A stretch of 35,726 nt of DNA from Rubrivivax sp. (lineage in GTDB: Bacteria > Pseudomonadota > Gammaproteobacteria > Burkholderiales > Burkholderiaceae_C), in assembly GCA_019635285.1 (NCBI GenBank), contig JAHBZS010000050.1, positions 1 through 35,726 on the forward strand, in the 5' to 3' direction. The position numbers and the translations under genes were made by a program. Below the pieces are notes generated by a model that was not told where the DNA came from, made no database searches, and saw only the letters and a program-made list of their open reading frames with translations. Every line of letters begins with the position of its first letter. Position 1 is the first letter of the stretch. Positions 1 through 14,897 of the stretch are shown here, piece by piece.

Positions 1-761
<761 letters not shown>

Positions 762-799
762 GGTCCCGGCCGCGGCGGTTCCAACCGCCAAGCCCCAGA

Positions 800-830
800 G
801 CCCGCGCGCCTTCCGGCCGCGGGCTTTTTT
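800..830 (+). terminator. Intrinsic terminator of groEL
   Basis: A GC-rich hairpin pairs GCCCGCG (800-806) with CGCGGGC (818-824). The stem is extended inside by GCC/GGC around a TTCC loop and is followed directly by six T (825-830). It starts 38 bp after the groEL stop. This is a classic Rho-independent terminator on the plus strand. Confidence 0.93.
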
Positions 831-973
831 CATCGCCAGGCACCGCGCGTGTGAGGAATGCACGCATGCCGCCGGCCGCGCGCGCGGCCCCCCTGAAGCG
901 CGGGGATGGGCGGCGACGGGCGCGCTCCTAGACTCTGCGCCACAGATTCACCGACCGCGAACCAGGATCAGAG

Positions 974-1240
974 ATGTCCGTGCCGACGCCAAGCCAGCTC
1001 ATCGCCGCCGCCAACGGGCAGGTGCAATCGTCCGAAGGCTGGACGGTGCAGCCGCTGAATGCGGACCTGCTGGAATACATGGACGGCCGCGCGGCCTGCC
1101 TGATCAACATCGGCAGCCCGACCCGGCAAGCCGTGCGGCCGATCTACGCCAGCGAATCGGCGTCGCACCTGTTCCCGCAGCTGCGCGAGCATCTGCACAT
1201 GGCGCTGCCGTACCTGAAGGGCAACTACGTCGTCGTCTGA
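974..1240 (+). CDS. Small conserved-looking protein of unknown function (88 aa)
   Basis: This 88-residue protein starts at ATG 974, preceded by AGGATCAG as a plausible ribosome-binding site. I do not recognise the family. It has no signal peptide, no membrane segment and no cysteine-rich motif. The composition looks like a small soluble globular protein, with a central YMDGRAACLINIG segment and a C-terminal HLFPQLREHLHMALPYLKG helix-like stretch. The coding frame shows the GC-rich third positions expected of a real gene here. It is convergent with engB and overlaps its 3' end by 16 bp. It stands alone between the groEL terminator and engB, so the context gives no functional hint. Confidence 0.7.
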   Translation: MSVPTPSQLIAAANGQVQSSEGWTVQPLNADLLEYMDGRAACLINIGSPTRQAVRPIYASESASHLFPQLREHLHMALPYLKGNYVVV

Positions 1241-1932
1241 GCCGCCGCGCCGGGCCGCACCCAGCCGCGCAGTTGCATCGCGACGTCGTCCACGCCGCTG
1301 CGGGTAAGCGCGGAAAACAGCGCCACGCCGATATCCGCATGCTCGGGCCCATGCTGCGTCAGCAGCGCCTGCGCCGCATCGAGTGAACGCGCCGCGGCGC
1401 TGCGCGTCAGCTTGTCGGCCTTGGTGAGCAGCACCAGCAGGCGCACCGTGCCGCCGCCCAGGCGCGGCGCCAGCAGCTGCAGCAACTGCAGGTCGAGGTC
1501 GGTGAAGCCCAGGCGCGAATCGACCATCAGCACCACGCCCGACAGGTTGCGCCGCTGCGCCAGGTAGCGCGCCATCACCTCCTGCCAGCGCAGCTTGGCG
1601 GCGCGCTCCACCGCGGCATAGCCGTAGCCCGGCAGGTCGACGAACAGCGCATCGGGCGCGTCCTTCGGCCCCACCGCGAACAGGTTGATGTGCTGCGTGC
1701 GCCCCGGCGTGCGCGACGCGAAGGCCAGCCGCTTCTGCTGCGCCAGCCGGTTGATGGCCGTGGACTTGCCGGCGTTGCTGCGCCCGACGAAGGCGATCTC
1801 CGGCAGCTCCGACGGCGGCAGCTGTTCCAGCTGTGCCGCGGTGGTCAGGAAGCGCGCGGTGTGGGTCCAGGCCAGCGCGGCCTTGGCGAGGTCGGTGCCG
1901 GGGCTCGCGCCATCGGAAGCGGTGGAGGTCAT
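1225..1932 (-). CDS. engB: Ribosome biogenesis GTPase EngB (YihA/YsxC)
   Basis: EngB is a small essential TRAFAC GTPase needed for late assembly of the 50S ribosomal subunit. The 235-residue product has G1 GRSNAGKST at residues 50-58, the G3 motif DLPGYG from residue 99, and G4 TKAD at 170-173. The PGYGYA segment after G3 is typical of the EngB subfamily. The length fits the family (about 200-230) with a short N-terminal extension. The ATG at 1932 is the first start in frame and lies directly beside the divergent cytochrome c4 promoter region. The N-terminal 20 residues are not conserved family sequence, so a later start cannot be excluded. Confidence 0.95.
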   Translation of the reverse strand: MTSTASDGASPGTDLAKAALAWTHTARFLTTAAQLEQLPPSELPEIAFVGRSNAGKSTAINRLAQQKRLAFASRTPGRTQHINLFAVGPKDAPDALFVDLPGYGYAAVERAAKLRWQEVMARYLAQRRNLSGVVLMVDSRLGFTDLDLQLLQLLAPRLGGGTVRLLVLLTKADKLTRSAAARSLDAAQALLTQHGPEHADIGVALFSALTRSGVDDVAMQLRGWVRPGAAAQTTT

Positions 1933-1937
1933 CGGGC

Positions 1938-1947
1938 ATTGTAAAAT
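1938..1947. promoter_or_regulatory. Overlapping divergent -10 elements between engB and cytochrome c4
   Basis: The 55-bp gap between engB (start 1932, minus) and the cytochrome gene (start 1988, plus) holds TACAAT on the minus strand (1943-1938) and TAAAAT on the plus strand (1942-1947). Each differs from the sigma-70 -10 consensus by one base. The minus-strand -10 lies only 5 bp from the engB ATG, so that transcript would be nearly leaderless. No convincing -35 was seen for either. Confidence 0.4.
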
Positions 1948-1987
1948 CTGCGGGTTTGCTCCCCATCACGACATCGAAGCCCCGGAC

Positions 1988-2608
1988 ATGAAGTCGCCCC
2001 TGCTGCTGCTGCTTGCGCTTGCCTTTTCCGTGCCGGCGCTGGCGAACGACGCCAAACCCGCCGCACCGAAGGCCGACCCGGCCAACGGCGAGGCCATCGC
2101 GACCAAGGTCTGCGGCGCGTGCCACGCCTTCGACGGCGGGCGCGGTGTGCCGGCCAACCCGATCCTGCAGGGGCAGCATCCGGAGTACCTGCTCAAGCAG
2201 TTGCGCGACTTCAAGTCCGGCGCGCGCAACAACGCCGTGATGAAGGGCTTCGCGTCCACGCTGAGCGACCAGGAGATGCGCGACGTGGCCGCGTTCTACG
2301 CGTCGAAGACGGCCAAGCCGGGCTTCGCCACCAACAAGGACACGCTGCTGCTCGGCGAGCGCATCTACCGCGGCGGCGTCGCCGACCGGCAGATCGCGGC
2401 CTGCGCCGGCTGCCACAGCCCCAACGGCGCCGGCATCCCGGCGCAGTACCCGCGCGTGGGCGGCCAGCATGGGGACTATTCCGAGGCGCAGCTGATCGCC
2501 TTCCGCTCCGGCCTGCGCACCAACAGCGCGCCGATGGCCGGTGTCGCGGCCAAGCTCAACGACCGCGAGATCAAGGCGCTGGCCGACTACATGGCAGGGT
2601 TGCGCTGA
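1988..2608 (+). CDS. Dihaem cytochrome c4-type periplasmic protein
   Basis: This is an exported electron carrier that probably delivers electrons from the bc1 complex or other donors to terminal oxidases. Residues 1-19 form a Sec signal peptide (MKSPLLLLLALAFSVPALA). Two c-type haem sites follow: CGACH at 42-46 and CAGCH at 139-143. Each lies in its own cytochrome c domain, with a likely axial Met after each (M85 in NNAVMKG, M183 in NSAPMAG). At 206 residues it matches the two-domain cytochrome c4/c553 family. The frame is open far upstream, but the ATG at 1988 is chosen because the signal peptide begins there and upstream sequence belongs to engB. The msrPQ genes follow in the same direction after 80 bp. 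Confidence 0.93.
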   Translation: MKSPLLLLLALAFSVPALANDAKPAAPKADPANGEAIATKVCGACHAFDGGRGVPANPILQGQHPEYLLKQLRDFKSGARNNAVMKGFASTLSDQEMRDVAAFYASKTAKPGFATNKDTLLLGERIYRGGVADRQIAACAGCHSPNGAGIPAQYPRVGGQHGDYSEAQLIAFRSGLRTNSAPMAGVAAKLNDREIKALADYMAGLR

Positions 2609-2647
2609 GCCGCGCCGGCAGCGCCGGCACCCGCCTGTAAGAATGGC

Positions 2648-2667
2648 CGTGGGTCCTGCGACCCACG
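2648..2667. other. Perfect hairpin in the cytochrome c4-msrP spacer
   Basis: CGTGGGTC (2648-2655) and GACCCACG (2660-2667) form an uninterrupted 8-bp stem with a 4-base CTGC loop. It lies 39 bp after the cytochrome stop and 21 bp before the msrP start, with no T-run. It could be a transcript-end stabiliser for the cytochrome gene, an operator, or a structured msrP leader. Confidence 0.5.
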
Positions 2668-2688
2668 AAGCACCGTTCCGGAGGCTCT

Positions 2689-3672
<984 letters not shown>

Positions 3673-3691
3673 CGCGGCGCCCGCGCGCCCG

Positions 3692-4315
3692 ATGAACAAG
3701 CTGCTGTCGCATCCGGCGGTCAAGCCGCTGCTGTTCGTGCTGGCGCTGGGGCCCTTCGCCTACTTGCTGCACGGCGCGCTCACCGACGGTCTGGGCGCCA
3801 ACCCGGCCGAGGCGCTGACGCGCGGCACCGGCGACTGGACCTTGCGCTTCGTCTGCCTGACGCTGGCGGTGACGCCGCTGCGCCAGCTGAGCGGGTGGAC
3901 CGCGGTGGCCCGCTGGCGGCGCATGCTCGGGCTGTATGCCTTCTTCTACGGCGTGCTGCATTTCCTGTGCTACGCCTGGCTCGACATGGGCTTCGACGTG
4001 GCGCAGATCGTGCGCGACATCCCCAAGCGGCCCTTCGTGCTGGTCGGCACGCTGGCGCTGCTGCTGATGCTGCCGCTGGCGGCGACCTCGTTCAACCGCG
4101 CCGTCAAGGCGCTGGGCGCCGCGCGCTGGCGGCGCCTGCACCGGCTGGTCTATGCGATCGGCCCGCTGGCCGTGCTGCACTTCTTCTGGATGCGCAGCGC
4201 CAAGCACAACTTCGGCGAGGTGGCGGTCTACGCGGCGATCATCGCGCTGCTGCTGGGCTGGCGCGTATGGCAGGCGCGGCGACCGCGCGGCCGGCCCGCC
4301 GCGGTCAATCCATGA
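3692..4315 (+). CDS. msrQ: Haem-binding membrane subunit MsrQ (YedZ)
   Basis: MsrQ is the inner-membrane haem b protein that passes electrons from the quinone pool or flavin to MsrP. The 207-residue sequence shows about six hydrophobic helices: near 10-27, 50-62, 78-97, 115-131, 152-166 and 175-192. Conserved membrane histidines are visible at H90 (GVLHFLCY), H150 (RRLHRLVY) and H163 (AVLHFFW), matching haem ligands of the ferric-reductase-like YedZ family. It follows msrP closely, supporting a two-gene operon. Its last 11 bases overlap the 3' end of the convergent dctM gene. Confidence 0.95.
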   Translation: MNKLLSHPAVKPLLFVLALGPFAYLLHGALTDGLGANPAEALTRGTGDWTLRFVCLTLAVTPLRQLSGWTAVARWRRMLGLYAFFYGVLHFLCYAWLDMGFDVAQIVRDIPKRPFVLVGTLALLLMLPLAATSFNRAVKALGAARWRRLHRLVYAIGPLAVLHFFWMRSAKHNFGEVAVYAAIIALLLGWRVWQARRPRGRPAAVNP

Positions 4316-5597
4316 AGCCGGGCAGCCACAGCGACAGCCCCTGGAACTCCAGGCACAGGAACAGCGCCACCACCAGCATCGCCACGAACAGCCAGACGCC
4401 GCGGAAGATCTCCTTCAGCGACATGCCCTTCAGCAGCGCGTTCAGCACGAACAGGTTCATGCCCACCGGCGGCGAGATCAGCCCGATCTGCACCACCAGC
4501 ACGATCAGCACACCGAACCACACCGGGTCGAAGCCCAGGCCGGTGACGATGGGGAAGAACACCGGGATGGTCAGCAGCACCATCGACAGCTCTTCCATGA
4601 TGGTGCCCAGCAGCACGTAGATCAGCATCATCGCGCCCACCACCATCAGCGGCGACAGGCCCAGGTGCAGGATCCAGTCCTTCAGGTCGCCCGGCATGGT
4701 CGTGAAGTTGACGAAGGACGAGAAGATCGTCGCCGCGATCAGGATGGTGAACAGCATCGCGGTGGTGCGCGCGCTCTCCACCAGCACCTCGTAGAGGATC
4801 TTCCACGTCAGGCTGCCGCGGAACCAGGCGAAGAAGAACGCGCCGGACGCGCCGATGCCGGCGCCTTCAGTCGCGGTGAAGAAGCCGCCGTAGATGCCGC
4901 CCAGCACCACCACCACCAGCAACGCCACGCCCCAGATGTCGCGCAGCGCGCGCCAGCGTTCGGACCAAGTGGAACGCTCGGCGGCGGGCCCGGCCGTCGG
5001 GTCGCGCCAGGTGACCCAGGACACGCCGGCCATCATCATCAGCGCACACAGCAGGCCCGGGATCACGCCGGCGGCGAAGAGCTTGCCGATGTTCGTCTCG
5101 GTGACGATGCCGTAGATCACCATGATGGTGGACGGGGGGATCATGATGCCCAGCGTGCCGCCTGCGGCGATGACGCCGGTGGACAGATAGCCGGCGTAGC
5201 CGTGCTTCTGCATCGACGGATAAGCCACCTTGGACATCGTCGCCGCGGTGGCGATCGACGAGCCGCAGATCGCGCCGAAGCCGGCGCAGGCCAGGATCGT
5301 GGCATGCGCCAGGCCGCCGCGCACATGGCCGATGAAGGTATAGGCGGCGCGGAAGAGCTCGTTCGCCAGCCCCGCACGGGCGACGAAGTTGCCCATCAGG
5401 ATGAACAGCGGCACCACCGACAGCGTGTAGGCAAAGCCGGTGTCATAGACCACCTGCGCCGCGCTCGCCGCACTGGCTTCCCAGCCGCGCAACAGGCCCA
5501 GGCCGACATAGCCCACCGCGCCCATGGCAAAGGCCAGCGGCACGCGCAGCAGCGCCAGCGCAAAGATCACGCCGAATCCGATCAACGCGTCAATCAT
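4305..5597 (-). CDS. dctM: TRAP transporter large permease, DctM family
   Basis: This is the 12-helix membrane subunit of a tripartite ATP-independent periplasmic transporter, which takes up organic acids at the expense of an ion gradient. The 430-residue protein is hydrophobic throughout and carries DctM hallmarks: GFGAICGSSIATAATM, GYAGYLSTGVIAAGGTLGIMIPPS and LISPPVGMNLFVLNALLKG. The frame is open 216 bp upstream, but the ATG at 5597 is preferred because it makes the usual 4-bp ATGA overlap with dctQ and the upstream peptide is arginine-rich shadow of dctQ. It is the last gene of dctPQM. The substrate is unknown; C4-dicarboxylates or related acids are likely. Confidence 0.95.
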   Translation of the reverse strand: MIDALIGFGVIFALALLRVPLAFAMGAVGYVGLGLLRGWEASAASAAQVVYDTGFAYTLSVVPLFILMGNFVARAGLANELFRAAYTFIGHVRGGLAHATILACAGFGAICGSSIATAATMSKVAYPSMQKHGYAGYLSTGVIAAGGTLGIMIPPSTIMVIYGIVTETNIGKLFAAGVIPGLLCALMMMAGVSWVTWRDPTAGPAAERSTWSERWRALRDIWGVALLVVVVLGGIYGGFFTATEGAGIGASGAFFFAWFRGSLTWKILYEVLVESARTTAMLFTILIAATIFSSFVNFTTMPGDLKDWILHLGLSPLMVVGAMMLIYVLLGTIMEELSMVLLTIPVFFPIVTGLGFDPVWFGVLIVLVVQIGLISPPVGMNLFVLNALLKGMSLKEIFRGVWLFVAMLVVALFLCLEFQGLSLWLPGFMD

Positions 5598-6091
5598 GAG
5601 CTTGCGCCGTCGTCGACGCCGGGATGGTGATGGGTGGTGGGGGCCAGCATCAGCAGCAGGTGCACGGCCGCAGCGATGAACAGCAGCACGCTCATCAGAT
5701 GCACGAACCAGCCGAGCGTCAGCCCCAGCTGCTGCGTCTTGTCGCCGTACTCCAGCATGCGGCTGCCCTTGACCCACATGAGCCAGCCGATCCAGCCCAG
5801 GCCCAGCGCGCACAAGCCGTCGATCACCGCACGCAGCATACGCATCAGGCCCGGCGGCACGAAGGGGTCGAGCGAATCGAAGATCACGTGCTCGCCGCGC
5901 AGCGACACCAGCGGCAGCCCGGCGAAGATGACCACCACCATCAGCAGTTCGGTCACCTCCAGCGAGCCCGGTATCGATTCACTCAGCAGCTTGCGGCCGG
6001 CCACATCCACCAGCGTCAGCCACATGATGCCGAACAGGGCCACCGCGGCCAGCAGGCTGCACGAGGTCTCGATGATCCTGCGGGGCGTCAT
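5594..6091 (-). CDS. dctQ: TRAP transporter small permease, DctQ family
   Basis: This is the four-helix membrane partner that links the binding protein to DctM. At 165 residues it has the usual length. Hydrophobic segments are visible near 12-30, 45-60, 85-105 and 130-152, with a DctQ-like EVTELLMVVVIFAGLPLVSLRGEH region (split here only by description). The stop overlaps the dctM start by 4 bp, indicating translational coupling. It starts at ATG 6091, 33 bp after dctP ends. The small subunit is poorly conserved, so the call rests partly on position between dctP and dctM. Confidence 0.92.
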   Translation of the reverse strand: MTPRRIIETSCSLLAAVALFGIMWLTLVDVAGRKLLSESIPGSLEVTELLMVVVIFAGLPLVSLRGEHVIFDSLDPFVPPGLMRMLRAVIDGLCALGLGWIGWLMWVKGSRMLEYGDKTQQLGLTLGWFVHLMSVLLFIAAAVHLLLMLAPTTHHHPGVDDGASS

Positions 6092-6124
6092 CGCGCCGCC
6101 CTCACGCCGCCGCGCTCCGCGCGG

Positions 6125-7150
6125 TCACTTCTCGAGCTTCTTGATGTCGGCACGGAAGTCCGCCAGCGCCTTCTTCGGGTCCTTCATGCCTTTGGCCGCC
6201 GCCGCGGCGGCCCAGGTGTCGACCAGCGGATTGGTCTTCTCGGTCACGGCCTTGACGAAGGCCGGATCGGCCTTGGTGAACTGCACGCCAGCGGTCTGCA
6301 TGAAGGCCATGCCGCGGCGGTCGACCTTGTCCCACCCCTTGCCCAGCATGCGTGCCGCGAACTCGCCGGACAGCTCGTCGACGGCCTTCTTCACGTCCGG
6401 CGGCAGGCTGTCGTACTTGGCCTGGTTCATCATGAACACGAAGGCCGTGTTGTACAGGCCACCCGGGAAGGTGGTCGCGTACTTGATGACCTTGTCGATC
6501 TTGAAGCCTTCCACCGACTCGGCGGGAAACAGCGTGCCGTCCATGACGCCACTGGACAGCAGTTCGTAGCTCTCGGGCGCCGGCTTCAAGGTCACGTTCA
6601 TGCCCAGCGCCTTGCTGATGTCGTTGACCATGCCGCCGCCGATGCGGAACTTCAGGCCCGACAGGTCGCCCATGCTGGCGATCGGGTGCTTGGTGTTGAA
6701 GATGATGCCCGGGCCGTGGGTGAACACGGCCAGCACCTTGACGCCCTTGTGTTCGTCCTGCATTGCGGGCGACTTCTCGTAGACGCGCTGGAAAGCCACC
6801 GACGTGGCCTCGGCCGAATCACCGAGGAACGGGAACTCGGCGATCTGCGTGGTCACGAAGCGGCCCGGCGTGTAGCCCTGCACCGTGAAGGACAGATCGG
6901 CCAGCCCGTTGCGCACGGCGTCGAAGGTGCCCGGCGCGGCCGACACCGCACGCGGCAGCTGGTTGCACTTGACCTTGCCCTGCACCTTCTGCTCCAGCAG
7001 CGCGCACCATTCTTTCTGCCCTTCGGTCAAGGTGTGGGCCGGCGGCACCCAGCTGGACAGCGTGAGCACGATCTGGGCCGAAACGGCGGGCGACACGGCC
7101 AGCGCCGCCAGCGCGACGCCAGTCGCCGCGAGGGTCTTGAACGGGGTCAT
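6125..7150 (-). CDS. dctP: TRAP transporter substrate-binding protein, DctP family
   Basis: This is the periplasmic receptor of the TRAP system. The 341-residue protein opens with a Sec signal peptide (residues 1-25, ending AVSA/Q). It shows DctP-family sequence: LTLSSWVPPAHTLTEGQKEW near the N-terminus, the IGGGMVNDISKALGMN region in the middle and VDKVIKYATTF-like motifs (here IDKVIKYATTF). The conserved Arg that usually contacts the substrate carboxylate is probably in LKFRIGGG. It is first in the operon, and its upstream region holds the CRP-like sites noted separately. The ligand cannot be assigned from sequence alone. Confidence 0.94.
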   Translation of the reverse strand: MTPFKTLAATGVALAALAVSPAVSAQIVLTLSSWVPPAHTLTEGQKEWCALLEQKVQGKVKCNQLPRAVSAAPGTFDAVRNGLADLSFTVQGYTPGRFVTTQIAEFPFLGDSAEATSVAFQRVYEKSPAMQDEHKGVKVLAVFTHGPGIIFNTKHPIASMGDLSGLKFRIGGGMVNDISKALGMNVTLKPAPESYELLSSGVMDGTLFPAESVEGFKIDKVIKYATTFPGGLYNTAFVFMMNQAKYDSLPPDVKKAVDELSGEFAARMLGKGWDKVDRRGMAFMQTAGVQFTKADPAFVKAVTEKTNPLVDTWAAAAAAKGMKDPKKALADFRADIKKLEK

Positions 7151-7190
7151 GAGCAGGTCTCCGGGGTCATCTGGAAAGAACGGGCATTGT

Positions 7191-7204
7191 CTATCCCCGG
7201 ATAG
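7191..7204. promoter_or_regulatory. Inverted repeat CTATCC-cc-GGATAG upstream of dctP
   Basis: The perfect 6-bp arms CTATCC (7191-7196) and GGATAG (7199-7204) are separated by two bases and lie 41 bp upstream of the dctP ATG, inside the expected core promoter region. A regulator site is plausible. No regulator gene is adjacent, so the binding protein is unknown. Confidence 0.35.
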
Positions 7205-7239
7205 CGCACGCTCACTGTGGTTTTCCTGAAGTGCCGTCG

Positions 7240-7283
7240 TGTGACGCAGGTCACGGAAGCGGCCGCTGTGACGCCAGGTTACG
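7240..7283. promoter_or_regulatory. Two tandem CRP/FNR-type sites between dctP and the divergent gene
   Basis: TGTGACGCAGGTCACG (7240-7255) matches TGTGA-N6-TCACA at all but the last base. A near copy, TGTGACGCCAGGTTACG (7267-7283), starts 27 bp further on. They sit about 90-130 bp upstream of dctP and about 107-150 bp upstream of the gene at 7390. Repetition of the same diverged motif favours a real regulator-binding region. CRP/Vfr/FNR-family identity is inferred from the half-sites. Confidence 0.45.
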
Positions 7284-7300
7284 CGGGGTGGGCCGCCCCT

Positions 7301-7317
7301 CCCCCTGAGTCAGGGGG
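7301..7317. repeat. 17-bp hairpin, CCCCCTGA-g-TCAGGGGG
   Basis: Perfect 8-bp arms around a single G lie in the 239-bp spacer between dctP and the gene at 7390. The spacer is otherwise GC-rich, with further C- and G-runs to 7338. It resembles the REP-like intergenic palindromes common in Burkholderiales genomes, but no second copy was found in this window. Confidence 0.45.
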
Positions 7318-7389
7318 CGTGGCTGCCAGGGGGCCCGCATAGCATGACCGCAACGATCGACGCTGCATCAGCGCAGCACAGAGGACACG

Positions 7390-7965
7390 ATGGACCACCG
7401 CAATTCGAGCCAGCCGTTGATGCCTGAGGGCCAGGCCATGCTGTCCGGCCCGGCGCGCGAGGCCTTGCGCGAAGCCGCGATGGCGCTGGACATCGCCGAG
7501 CGCTTCCATCAGCCGCTGGAAATGAGCCTGGCGCTGGCGCAGATGGCGCGTTGCTACCGCGCGCTGCAGGCGCTGGCGCCGGCCGTGCTGTGCCTGGAAC
7601 GCGCGCTGGGCTGGGCCTACACGCTCGGCGCGGCCGACCAGTCGGTGGAGATCCTGTGCCTGCTGGCCGAGACACGCTGCGCCCAGGCCGAACAACACGC
7701 CGCGCGGGATGCCCACGGGCGCCACGCGCTGCTGGAACGCACGCGCGACGCCGCCTTCGAGGCGACGACGCTGGCCGCCCACGTGGCCGACCCGGAGTGG
7801 GAGATCAAGGTGCTGCTGCGCATCAGCGACGTGCTCGACCGCTGCGGCGACCATGACGACGCGGTGGAACTGCAGTCGCGGGCCATGGAGCTGATGTACG
7901 GCCCGCACGTGGGCACCGACCTGGCCGGGCCGGCGTCCGAGATGCAAGGGCTGGCCGACGCCTGA
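7390..7965 (+). CDS. Alpha-helical, TPR-like protein of unknown function (191 aa)
   Basis: I do not recognise a named family. The product is almost entirely predicted helix: successive amphipathic segments such as ALREAAMALDIAERF, MSLALAQMARCYRAL, APAVLCLERALGWAY and VEILCLLAETRCAQAE resemble TPR or other helix-pair repeats. It ends with IKVLLRISDVLDRCGDHDDAVELQ, which has the A-[DE]-A spacing of a TPR unit. There is no signal peptide or membrane segment. The ATG at 7390 follows GAGGACAC, a good ribosome-binding site. It converges on uvrA with only 6 bp between stops. A scaffold or regulatory role by protein contact is plausible but unsupported. Confidence 0.75.
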   Translation: MDHRNSSQPLMPEGQAMLSGPAREALREAAMALDIAERFHQPLEMSLALAQMARCYRALQALAPAVLCLERALGWAYTLGAADQSVEILCLLAETRCAQAEQHAARDAHGRHALLERTRDAAFEATTLAAHVADPEWEIKVLLRISDVLDRCGDHDDAVELQSRAMELMYGPHVGTDLAGPASEMQGLADA

Positions 7966-7971
7966 GCCGGC

Positions 7972-13698
<5,727 letters not shown>

Positions 13699-13734
13699 GT
13701 CGCGGAGGGGCCTGGGCAAAAGGCAAAGCGGAAC

Positions 13735-13740
13735 ATTCTA
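13735..13740 (-). promoter_or_regulatory. Possible -10 element of uvrA (TAGAAT)
   Basis: TAGAAT on the minus strand lies 36 bp upstream of the chosen uvrA ATG in the 82-bp gap after the esterase gene. No good -35 hexamer is visible at 16-18 bp, and a small hairpin (CCCGC-tt-GCGGG, 13754-13765) overlaps that position. Weak call. Confidence 0.25.
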
Positions 13741-13780
13741 GGAGCGGCCTGCCCCCGCTTGCGGGCCTTCACAAAGCTTT

Positions 13781-14860
13781 TCAGGCCGCCCTGCGCGGCG
13801 CGGCCGCCTCCAGGAACTTGCCGATCTCCGCCAGCGCCTCTTCGGCCTCCGGCAACTCCGGGTTGAAGATCTGCCAGACGTGCACCATGTGGTTCCAGCG
13901 CTGCAGCCGCGCCGGCGAGCCCGCCGCCTGCGCACGGTTGACATAGCGCCGGCTGTCGTCGAAGAGCATCTCCACCTCGCTGGCCTGCAGCAGCACCGGC
14001 GGCAGCTTCGTCAGGTCGCCGCGCAGCGGCGACACGCGGGGGTCGCAGGGGCGGATGCGCGTCTGCAGCAAACCGATCCACAGCAGCAGCCATTGCGGCA
14101 CGCGCGCCATCGGCCCGAACAGCGGGCCGAGCATCGCGTCGCTGTGCAGGTTGGCGCGCAGGCTGGGGCTGGCCAGGGTGGCATCGGTCAGCGGCGACAG
14201 TGCCACCGCGGCATCGGGCGCGCGCAGGCCCGCATCGCGCACCCACTGGATCAGCGACAGCGTCAGGTTGCCGCCGGCCGAATCACCGGCCACGAACAGC
14301 GCGCGGGCCGGCAACAGGCCGTCGGGCCCGTGGTCCAGCAGCCAGCGGTAGGCGGCGCGGCAATCGTCGATGCCGGCCTGGCGCGGGTGCTCGGGCATCA
14401 GCCGGTAGTCGATGGCCAGCACCGCGCCGCCGGTCAGCGCCGACAGGCGGCTGGTCAGCGTGCGGTGGCTCTTCGGGCTGCCCATGACGAAGGCGCCGCC
14501 GTGGATGTACAGCAGGCGCCGCGCCGGGTCCGCGCCCGGCGCCAGCACCCATTCGGCGCTGACGCCGCCGGCATCCACCGGCACGAAGCGCGCGTCCAGC
14601 ACGCGGTCGGCGAACATCTCGTCCATGATCTTGCGCAGCACCGCGTTGCGCTCGCGCATCGGCACGGCCTTCAGCGTGCTGCTCAAGCCGCTCATGCGGG
14701 CCAGCACCGCCTGCAGTTCGGGGCCGGGCGCATCGCCGTGCGCGAAGCGCTCGCCGGTCGGCTGGTCCAGCCCCCGCAGCGTCTCGCCGCGCAGCCACAA
14801 CACGGCCACGGCCCACAGGCCGACGACCACCACCACCACGACCCCTGCCACGTCCAGCAT
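13781..14860 (-). CDS. Alpha/beta hydrolase, HSL-type esterase/lipase, membrane-anchored
   Basis: This carboxylic ester hydrolase belongs to the hormone-sensitive-lipase group (family IV). The 359-residue protein has a hydrophobic N-terminal helix (about 4-23) without a clear cleavage site, so it is probably an inner-membrane anchor or uncleaved signal. It has the oxyanion motif HGGAF at 120-124, the nucleophile elbow GDSAGGN (S194) and a C-terminal His in NHMVHVW (H327). The catalytic acid position reads ASEVEMLFDD, placing Glu297 where Asp is usual; Glu is found in some members. ATG 14860 follows AAGGGGGG. It lies 37 bp after the ankyrin gene and may be cotranscribed with the hydrolase cluster upstream. 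The substrate is unknown. Confidence 0.9.
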   Translation of the reverse strand: MLDVAGVVVVVVVGLWAVAVLWLRGETLRGLDQPTGERFAHGDAPGPELQAVLARMSGLSSTLKAVPMRERNAVLRKIMDEMFADRVLDARFVPVDAGGVSAEWVLAPGADPARRLLYIHGGAFVMGSPKSHRTLTSRLSALTGGAVLAIDYRLMPEHPRQAGIDDCRAAYRWLLDHGPDGLLPARALFVAGDSAGGNLTLSLIQWVRDAGLRAPDAAVALSPLTDATLASPSLRANLHSDAMLGPLFGPMARVPQWLLLWIGLLQTRIRPCDPRVSPLRGDLTKLPPVLLQASEVEMLFDDSRRYVNRAQAAGSPARLQRWNHMVHVWQIFNPELPEAEEALAEIGKFLEAAAPRRAA

Positions 14861-14897
14861 GCGCCCCCCTTGTCCAGGCGCCCAAGCATAGGGCTTG

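Noticed and set aside
968-2470. Long minus-strand frame across engB and cytochrome c4
   Set aside because: It is out of frame with engB and opposes the haem-binding frame; the peptide is Arg/Ala-rich with no motif.
4152-5630. Long plus-strand open frame opposite dctM
   Set aside because: Low-complexity His/Gln/Arg shadow of a membrane protein gene; no start site or motif.
5624-7204. Long plus-strand open frame opposite dctQ and dctP
   Set aside because: Composition is His/Arg/Gln-rich shadow sequence; TRAP protein signatures, signal peptide and operon overlaps support the minus strand.
13699-13780. LexA (SOS) box upstream of uvrA
   Set aside because: No CTGT-N8-ACAG-like sequence is present in the gap.
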